From the NCBI GenBank assembly GCA_030609325.1, contig JAUWCL010000018.1, positions 1 through 64,000 on the forward strand: a DNA stretch of 64,000 nucleotides. The letters are read 5' to 3'. Within the stretch, counting starts at the first letter, position 1. Each line of letters opens with the position of its first letter. Made by a program: the position numbers and the translations under genes. Below are positions 58,818 through 64,000 of this stretch, piece after piece. The DNA is from Candidatus Krumholzibacteriota bacterium. Its GTDB lineage: Bacteria > Krumholzibacteriota > Krumholzibacteriia > Krumholzibacteriales > Krumholzibacteriaceae. The notes under the pieces were generated by a model. The model was not told the origin of the DNA and did not search any database. It saw only the letters and a program-made list of their open reading frames with translations.

Positions 58818-61316
58818 ATGAGAACCAGGCAACTGACAGACCTGCTCAGGACGGTAAGGGACAGGAGTCCGTCCACGATCCGGTCGCTCGTGCAGGCGAT
58901 CGACGGACCGCTGGACAGGACGTTCGGAACGGCAGCATGCGCAATCGAGGTATACCGTTCCGGGGCACTCTATCTCTCACACAGGATCGCCGGCATCGAC
59001 GATAACGGACTGGCCGCCCTTTTCGGAATACGGCCGGTAAAGATAGAGGACTGGACCGTCATCGATCCCGATGGCGAGTGCCGCATAGGCCCCGCGTCGG
59101 GTATCGTTGTTGCGAGCCTGCCGTTCTATTACGACGGCGCTGAGGCCGGCAGACTCTATCTGATCAACGGGCCGGGTCAGGTCGATCCGCTCGACGACGA
59201 GTCGGCAGCTCTGCTGTCCGAGGTCATTTCCACGATGATTCATCCGTGTATGAAACATGGAGGCATCGAGGGCAGCTCGACAGGCGAGTCGCTCAGGGCC
59301 GAGCTCATCGAGGCGGCCGGCGAAAACGGGATGATGCGCGGCCTGCTCGGTGGGATGATGGAACACTCCGGAGCCGAGTTCTGCGCATACCTGACAGGGA
59401 CGGGTGGAGGCACGCTCCATCTGTTGACGCAGAGCAGAGAATATTCTGGGCTGCTACCCGAGATAAGGGAGAAGTTGAAGACCTCGCTCCGCATGTTCAC
59501 GAATGGCGAAACGGGTGAATGGATAGAGAGGGAAAAGATCTACTACGCGGCAAGTGAAACGGGCATCCCGCTTCCGGCCGGGGATTTGGAGATCGAGAGC
59601 TATTTCCTTGTTCCGGTTACATCGGGAGCGATCGTCGAAGGGGTTCTTTTCTTCGGCAGCGTGCGAAGGGACGCGTTCGTGAGGGAGACGCTCTCCCGCT
59701 TCCGCGTGCTGGCAGGCAACACCGCCCAGGACGGATCGAAAGAGTGCGTCGGCGACGACGCGGGAGGTATGCTCGAGCAACTCCTTCTCTCGATTCCCTA
59801 CGGTGCTGCGATCGTCGACTCGGAAGGGACGATCACCAGGGCCAACGAGCCACTGCATGCCATTTTCGGAGGGATCGTCTTCAGCCGTATCGAGGAGATC
59901 GGCGAGCGGTCGGCTTTCGATATCAGGTCAGCGTGGGACGAGTTCAGCAGGTTTGGCCGGAACATAACGGACAGGCAGATAGATTCGTCGGCCGGCGACG
60001 GCAGGAGCATCTCGCTGTCGATGATCCGGATGGAGAGCATACCCGGTGAGGCCAGGTCGGTAATCGTCGTCAGGGATACGACAGAACTGACCGAGATGGA
60101 GCAGAAGAGGGAAGAGGCGATGGCGGTTGTTGCTCACGAGATAAGAACCCCGATGACGGCACTGAAGAACTCGCTGAGCATCCTCAGCGACGCCGGATCA
60201 GTGGGGAGCGAAGGGATGGAGAAAAGTAACGGTCCCGGAAGGCGATTCTTCGAGACGGCGCTGCGCACGGTGGACAGGTTGTCTGTCCTTGTCGACGGGC
60301 TGCTCGACGCCTCGATGGTCAGGCGCAGCGGAGGCGATCCGAAGATAGAGAGGGTGGACGTGAAGTCCTTCCTTGAGGATTCGTCGCTCCTCTTCTCGAA
60401 TTCGATGACGAAGAAGGAGATCTCGTTCGGTATAGACATCGATGAGCAGGCGAGGGATGCTTTCGTGGACCGCGGGATGATGGAGCAGGTGATACAGAAC
60501 CTCCTGTCCAACAGCCTCAAGCACGTACCGGCAGGGGGAGAGATCGGCATCACCGTGCGGGCGATGGAGAGTGCGCCGGATTGGATCTCGGGCGTCCTGC
60601 CCCTCGACCATACGGAGAAGCCGGGATACATGGTGATCACGATATCGGACTCGGGACAGGGTATCCCCGACGAGGTCGCTCGCTCGATAAACGTACCGTT
60701 CACTGCGCCATCCGCTTCGATCAAGCCGGCGAGCGGAATCGGCCTTTATGTCGCGGCGCGGCTCGTGAAGCTGCACGGAGGCAGGCTGATCATAGAGACG
60801 GGGGATAACGGCTCATTGATTGACATTTATCTGCCCTCCGACATCAAGACGAGCGAGACGATGAGGGCGGTCATATCGATCCAGTCCTCTGTCGAATCGC
60901 TCGTATCGATCGGAGCCTCTCCGATCCTCTACGTGCTCACGAGAGACAGCGGGCCCTGCTGGCTCGACGTTGCCGGGACGATGCGCGAAAAACCAGCGAT
61001 CAATCCGACCTCTGCCGAAACGGGCAGGTCGGGGATCTGCTTCTGGCCGATGGGCGAGAGACTGGCTTTCGTAATGACCGCCGAAAGGAAGTACAGGGAA
61101 AGCCCCATGTCGCTCTTCGAGAAAGGTAGGGGTGGACTGAGGATGATAGAAGGGAACCCCGGAGAAAACCCGGACGCCGGCTGGGCCGCCTGTCCGGACG
61201 CCGGCAGGGACTACGCGTCCCTGCTCAACGCGGCTTTGGAAAGAATGAGAAGTGGAGCGGGCGAACCGCTCCGGAAAGGAGTTACGGAATGGACCGCTAC
61301 AGGATTCTCATCGTAG
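58818..61316 (+). CDS. Sensor histidine kinase with N-terminal sensory regions and extra C-terminal domain
   Basis: 832 residues from ATG 58818 (GAGGGAG upstream); no membrane helix, so cytoplasmic. Two GAF-like sensory regions (about 1-150 and 150-300), a PAS-like domain (about 315-430; IPYGAAIVDSEGTITRANEP), HisKA with VVAHEIRTPMTAL (histidine 440) and the ATPase: QVIQNLLSNSLKH, ISDSGQGIPDE, GIGLYVAARLVKLHGGRL. About 150 unassigned residues follow the ATPase. The response regulator gene starts inside its end. The signal sensed is unknown. Confidence 0.92.
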   Translation: MRTRQLTDLLRTVRDRSPSTIRSLVQAIDGPLDRTFGTAACAIEVYRSGALYLSHRIAGIDDNGLAALFGIRPVKIEDWTVIDPDGECRIGPASGIVVASLPFYYDGAEAGRLYLINGPGQVDPLDDESAALLSEVISTMIHPCMKHGGIEGSSTGESLRAELIEAAGENGMMRGLLGGMMEHSGAEFCAYLTGTGGGTLHLLTQSREYSGLLPEIREKLKTSLRMFTNGETGEWIEREKIYYAASETGIPLPAGDLEIESYFLVPVTSGAIVEGVLFFGSVRRDAFVRETLSRFRVLAGNTAQDGSKECVGDDAGGMLEQLLLSIPYGAAIVDSEGTITRANEPLHAIFGGIVFSRIEEIGERSAFDIRSAWDEFSRFGRNITDRQIDSSAGDGRSISLSMIRMESIPGEARSVIVVRDTTELTEMEQKREEAMAVVAHEIRTPMTALKNSLSILSDAGSVGSEGMEKSNGPGRRFFETALRTVDRLSVLVDGLLDASMVRRSGGDPKIERVDVKSFLEDSSLLFSNSMTKKEISFGIDIDEQARDAFVDRGMMEQVIQNLLSNSLKHVPAGGEIGITVRAMESAPDWISGVLPLDHTEKPGYMVITISDSGQGIPDEVARSINVPFTAPSASIKPASGIGLYVAARLVKLHGGRLIIETGDNGSLIDIYLPSDIKTSETMRAVISIQSSVESLVSIGASPILYVLTRDSGPCWLDVAGTMREKPAINPTSAETGRSGICFWPMGERLAFVMTAERKYRESPMSLFEKGRGGLRMIEGNPGENPDAGWAACPDAGRDYASLLNAALERMRSGAGEPLRKGVTEWTATGFSS

Positions 61317-61696
61317 AGGATGATGAGGATATCGTCGAAACGGTCAAGTACGCCCTCGAGCTCAGAGGATTCGAGGTCGATGTGGCGTACGACGGGCTTC
61401 ACGCGCTGCGCAAGGCGAGAAAGAACGCGTATGACCTGATGCTTCTTGACATCATGCTCCCGGGCAAGAACGGGTACGAGGTATCCCGAATGCTCAAGAA
61501 AGACATGGAAGAGGGACGCATCGATCCGTTCAAGATCCTCGTCCTGACGGCGAGGAAAGTCGACAGCCCCGAGCGCGAGGATTTCCTCGCCACGTGGTCG
61601 AACGCCGACGAGTACATGTACAAGCCGTTCGAGCTCGACGATTTGATCAACAGGATCAACATGCATCTGGCCGCCGAGACGGCTGAGGTGAACTGA
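61289..61696 (+). CDS. Single-domain response regulator
   Basis: 135 residues, overlapping the kinase gene by 28 bases. Receiver fold: ILIVEDDEDIV (acidic pocket), phospho-acceptor D54 in LLDIMLPG, ILVLTARK, YKPFELDDL (conserved lysine). No output domain, so it must act through protein contacts or phosphorelay. With the upstream kinase and downstream PAS-HisKA protein it could form a multistep relay. Confidence 0.95.
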   Translation: MDRYRILIVEDDEDIVETVKYALELRGFEVDVAYDGLHALRKARKNAYDLMLLDIMLPGKNGYEVSRMLKKDMEEGRIDPFKILVLTARKVDSPEREDFLATWSNADEYMYKPFELDDLINRINMHLAAETAEVN

Positions 61697-61766
61697 AGGA
61701 ACCCCGGAGGTGAGGCAGGCCGGGTGGCGGCGCGCTCCGCCGGGACCGGACTGCCCGGAGACATCA

Positions 61767-62459
61767 ATGGCAAGCGATACGGTAATAAGCATCGGCAGCG
61801 GGAGCGAATACATGGCGAGCATCATCGACAGCTCGCCAGTGCCCCTGATTGCGCTCGATATGAGCTTGCGGATCATCATGTTCAACAGGGCGGCTCGTGA
61901 GCTGACCGGATTCGAGATGGCGGACGTGACGGGGTGCAGGATAAGCACGCTGGTCGGGTTCGAGGACACGCGCCGTATCATCCGTGATTTGAGGGACGGT
62001 GGAAAGTCGTCTGACGATCATATGGCGAAGTTCAGGAAGAGTGGTGGTGGGGAGGTGCCGGTGAGGCTCAAGGTGAACCCGGTGATGAGCAGGGGAGGGG
62101 AGCTCGCCGGAGCTATCATACTCGCCATGGACCTGACAGAGCTGAGGGAGCTTCAGTCGAAGCTGCTCGAGGCGGAAAGGGTGGCGGCGATCACCGAGAC
62201 GGCGATCAGCGTCAACCACGAGATCAACAATCCGCTCTGCTCGATACTCGGGTACACCCAGTTGATACTGATGGACAAGGATTCGCTCGACCCGGATGTC
62301 GTCAGAAAACTCGAGGGCATCGAGAAGCAGATCATAAGGATCCAGGAGATCGCCGAGAGGCTCGGGCGTATCAACCGGCCAGTCCTCAAGGAGTACGTAG
62401 GGGGAAGCAGGATGCTCGACATGGAGCATTCCTGCGTTGAGGAAGCGGCTGACGAATAA
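61767..62459 (+). CDS. PAS-HisKA protein lacking the ATPase domain
   Basis: 230 residues from ATG 61767 (GGAG 6 bases upstream). PAS domain about 10-130 (IDSSPVPLIALDMSLRIIMFNRAARELTG); then a HisKA-like dimerisation region with VNHEINNPLCSILGYTQLIL, candidate histidine 151. The protein then ends with about 45 residues and has no N, G1 or G2 boxes. Could be a phosphotransfer partner of the adjacent receiver or kinase, or a truncated kinase. Confidence 0.85.
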   Translation: MASDTVISIGSGSEYMASIIDSSPVPLIALDMSLRIIMFNRAARELTGFEMADVTGCRISTLVGFEDTRRIIRDLRDGGKSSDDHMAKFRKSGGGEVPVRLKVNPVMSRGGELAGAIILAMDLTELRELQSKLLEAERVAAITETAISVNHEINNPLCSILGYTQLILMDKDSLDPDVVRKLEGIEKQIIRIQEIAERLGRINRPVLKEYVGGSRMLDMEHSCVEEAADE

Positions 62460-62463
62460 ATCG

Positions 62464-62491
62464 TTGACAACAGCCGATAATTTAATAACAT
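62464..62491 (+). promoter_or_regulatory. Promoter for tRNA-Phe
   Basis: TTGACA at 62464-62469 and TAACAT at 62486-62491 with a 16-base spacer, ending 10 bases before the mature tRNA start at 62502. Confidence 0.55.
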
Positions 62492-62501
62492 TACCGTCCG
62501 T

Positions 62502-62577
62502 GGGAAGGTAGCTCAGTCGGTAGAGCAACGGATTGAAAATCCGTGTGTCGGGGGTTCAATTCCCTCCCTTCCCACCA
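62502..62577 (+). tRNA. tRNA-Phe (GAA)
   Basis: A 76-base cloverleaf: acceptor GGGAAGG with CCTTCCC, D arm GCTC/GAGC, anticodon stem ACGGA/TCCGT with loop TTGAAAA (anticodon GAA), T stem GGGGG/CCCTC with TTCAATT loop, and an encoded ACCA 3' end. Decodes UUU/UUC. Its 3' end is a likely integration site for the element that follows. Confidence 0.97.
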
Positions 62578-62587
62578 TAGAATCAAG

Positions 62588-62616
62588 GGGTTAGCTTTTC
62601 GGCTAACCCTCTTTTT
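62588..62616 (+). terminator. Intrinsic terminator after tRNA-Phe
   Basis: GGGTTAGC (62588-62595) pairs with GCTAACCC (62602-62609) around a TTTTCG loop, followed by TCTTTTT. Confidence 0.9.
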
Positions 62617-62622
62617 ATGCCG

Positions 62623-62643
62623 ATTGTAGTCAAATTGTAGTCA
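62623..62643. repeat. Direct repeats at 11-bp spacing downstream of tRNA-Phe
   Basis: ATTGTAGTCA occurs at 62623-62632 and 62634-62643, an 11-bp period (one helix turn), with a partial third ATTGTAG at 62676-62682. The position between tRNA and the element's first gene fits integrase or excisionase binding sites (inference). Confidence 0.6.
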
Positions 62644-62730
62644 TTTGCCTACCTGGATCACTCGCTACTCGTAATATTGTAGCCCTCAATAGCGCGCTAG
62701 AAAAAAAATCATCCTGCCACAAGATTTCCC

Positions 62731-62760
62731 TTGCATTGTATTACCGACTCCTATTAATAT
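62731..62760 (+). promoter_or_regulatory. Probable promoter of the element's first gene
   Basis: TTGCAT at 62731-62736 and TAATAT at 62755-62760, an 18-base spacer. Leads to the ATG at 62812, preceded by GAGAGGTG. Confidence 0.45.
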
Positions 62761-62811
62761 CACTGATGGGGGTATTATGAAACGAAGCCGGTAATACTGA
62801 GAGGTGCTAGA

Positions 62812-63216
62812 ATGAACGTTTTGACTTTCAAGGCTGACGACAGACACAAGAAGCGTCTGGCCAAACTTCAGAAGAAGCTCAAAATCGACAGGTCGAAGGT
62901 GATCCGCCTGGCCATTGATGGTTTGTATAATAAAATCATGGATCCCGAAAAAACCCCCGGAGATCTCGTTGTTGTGGATGGCGCTTCTTATCGGCTCATA
63001 AAACAGAGTTCTAAAAACCAGGAAAAGATGCTGGCGTTATTCAATGAGATGCTGGGCAACATGATCGCCTTGTACTCTGAAGCACAAGAAACATGGAAAA
63101 AGTCTTCTAAAAGGTTTCGCTCGGATCTCGGGGAAATTAAAAAGATGGCAAGCAAAAGCATTGAGCTTCTTGATGAAGGTTCCGGGGAAAATGACGCTCC
63201 GAGGCGGAGGGGGTGA
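62812..63216 (+). CDS. Ribbon-helix-helix-like small protein with helical tail
   Basis: 134 residues. The first 45 residues (LTFKADDRHKKRLAKLQ, KIDRSKVIRLAIDGLYNKI) fit a ribbon-helix-helix DNA-binding pattern, the sort seen in plasmid and phage regulators. The remainder is helical and probably coiled (QEKMLALFNEMLGNMI, FRSDLGEIKKMASKSI), ending in charged residues. No specific family recognised. First gene of the putative element. Confidence 0.65.
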   Translation: MNVLTFKADDRHKKRLAKLQKKLKIDRSKVIRLAIDGLYNKIMDPEKTPGDLVVVDGASYRLIKQSSKNQEKMLALFNEMLGNMIALYSEAQETWKKSSKRFRSDLGEIKKMASKSIELLDEGSGENDAPRRRG

Positions 63217-63333
63217 TGCGAGCGAAAATCAGCCGTAAAGGAATGGGCTATTTGAAAAATGATTTTGGATTTGATCGCTCTGCGTGTGGAAGGTAAAAGC
63301 GGAGAGGGGCGCGGGGAGGAAGGGAAGAGGATC

Positions 63334-63555
63334 ATGAAATCCACCACAGATTCGGCGCAGTCGCGCCTGCTTACCTTGAAGCAAGCCGCACAGTATCTTA
63401 ATTGCTCACAGTTCAGCATCCGCCAGCTCGTCTGGAGCGGCGCCCTGTCGTCAGTGCGATTCACGCGCCGGGGTAAGCTGTGGATCGATCGCCAGGACCT
63501 CGAGGCGTACATCGAGAATTCCAAAGTAATTAATGCACCTCCGGTTCGGGGTTGA
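63334..63555 (+). CDS. Excisionase-type (MerR-like HTH_17) DNA-binding protein
   Basis: 73 residues from ATG 63334, GGGAAGAGG upstream; the in-frame ATG at 63259 has no site. Core: LTLKQAAQYLNCSQFSIRQLVWSGALSSVRFTRRGKLWIDRQDLEAYI (split here for reading: the LTLKQAAQYLNCS helix pair and the RRGKLWI wing). This is the standard small excisionase/AlpA-like HTH. Supports integrated mobile DNA. Confidence 0.85.
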   Translation: MKSTTDSAQSRLLTLKQAAQYLNCSQFSIRQLVWSGALSSVRFTRRGKLWIDRQDLEAYIENSKVINAPPVRG

Positions 63556-63563
63556 GGTGCGGC

Positions 63564-64000
63564 ATGGAAAAATCAAACGTCGATTACGGCGCCTTGCGTG
63601 AAAAGTGGGATCGTCAATCAGAGTCTCAGGAATGGGTGGAATGGAGGATCTCGAAAGATATCCCGCGTCAGGCCCGCCGGCACCTCCAAGCGATTGAGCC
63701 ATACCTTAAAAAGTTGGCCGACTGTCGGACATGTCCTAGTAGGAAAAACTGTGGGCAGACTTGTCCCGCTGTCGAAATGTACTTGCTTGTCTCCGGCCAA
63801 AGCCCTGAGACAATTATCAAGGATCAGATAATCCCCGCCGAGTCATTCTCCAATTACTCAGACGAGTCTCCTCGGCTGGGGGATGTCCAGGCCGGCCCGG
63901 GGAGCGTCGACGGTGAGATCGTGGCGGCCCTAGTCGACGGGAAGCTGTTCGTCGATCAGATAGCCGCCGAGAATTGCGTCACGGCCGACTACGTGAAGGG
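63564..64000 (+). CDS. Unknown protein with CxxC-x5-CxxxC motif (3' partial)
   Basis: At least 145 residues; the frame is open to the window end. ATG 63564 with GAGG upstream. Residues about 56-68 hold four cysteines (DCRTCPSRKNCGQTC), a likely metal or iron-sulfur site. Near the end VDGEIVAALVDGKLFVDQIA may start another domain. No family recognised; part of the putative element. Confidence 0.7.
   Translation, partial: MEKSNVDYGALREKWDRQSESQEWVEWRISKDIPRQARRHLQAIEPYLKKLADCRTCPSRKNCGQTCPAVEMYLLVSGQSPETIIKDQIIPAESFSNYSDESPRLGDVQAGPGSVDGEIVAALVDGKLFVDQIAAENCVTADYVK

Larger units (their letters stand above)
62502..64000. mobile_element. Left end of a putative tRNA-Phe-integrated element (continues beyond the window)
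   Basis: Downstream of tRNA-Phe the style changes to AT-richer spacing, short repeats and small genes of phage or plasmid type: a ribbon-helix-helix-like protein, an excisionase-type HTH and an unknown four-cysteine protein. A tRNA end plus excisionase-type gene is the usual layout of an integrative element. No integrase is visible, and the other att site would lie outside. The exact boundary is unknown; it could start in the tRNA 3' end. Confidence 0.5.

Overview
The window is GC-rich, densely coded bacterial chromosome from a Gram-negative organism. It carries Kdo transferase (waaA), a heptosyltransferase-like GT9 enzyme, an OmpA-family protein and several predicted outer-membrane barrels. 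Several secreted proteins end in a FlgD-like 'YPNPF / NPFNP' C-terminal domain of the kind used by type IX-like secretion, and a PorV-like barrel is present. TTG and GTG starts behind GGAGG sites are frequent. Together this suggests the FCB superphylum (Krumholzibacteriota / Eisenbacteria / Gemmatimonadota / Latescibacterota-like). This is inference from gene content; there is no rRNA in the window.

Region 1 (1-16240) reads as one transcription unit closed by a clear terminator. It holds a giant repetitive surface protein (5' end outside the window), a PorV-like barrel fused to TPRs, and a 1423-residue protein joining an RsbW-type kinase domain, a membrane sensor with HAMP, an RsbU/SpoIIE-type phosphatase, a transposase-like helix-turn-helix pair and three STAS domains. 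A MinD/ParA-like ATPase, a TPR protein and two free-standing STAS proteins follow. It looks like a complete partner-switching circuit tied to the cell surface and possibly to positioning in the cell. This is the best candidate in the window for an undescribed system.

Region 2 (16298-24002) encodes a VWA membrane protein, a lamin-tail-domain lipoprotein, two unrecognised envelope proteins and an unrecognised cytoplasmic protein. Region 3 (24132-29279) is metabolic: an aminotransferase behind a near-consensus promoter, carbamate kinase behind a 20-bp perfect hairpin, purD, purE and a TsaC/YrdC-like protein. Between carbamate kinase and purD lie a putative LarA-type fragment and a decayed IS200/IS605 transposase.

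Region 4 (29296-46626) mixes secreted or membrane functions: alkaline phosphatase, an S33-type hydrolase, an SLC13 transporter, a papain-like protease, NTF2-like and barrel proteins, an ABC exporter and an FG-GAP protein. It also has small XRE regulators next to small membrane proteins. Three genes here (DUF4440-like, a small multi-pass membrane protein, DUF418) are broken, each apparently by loss of an internal segment.

Region 5 (46637-49846, minus strand) is a translationally coupled lipopolysaccharide-type operon (GT9, waaA, radical SAM/SPASM). Region 6 (50165-62459) has paired XRE-cupin regulators, DUF1844, an OmpA protein with calcium-type repeats, mazG facing away from uvrA-galE, and a phosphorelay cluster of histidine kinase, response regulator and an ATPase-less PAS-HisKA protein. 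Region 7 (62464-64000) is tRNA-Phe followed by the start of what looks like an integrated mobile element: phased repeats, a ribbon-helix-helix-like protein, an excisionase-type HTH and an unknown four-cysteine protein that runs off the window.
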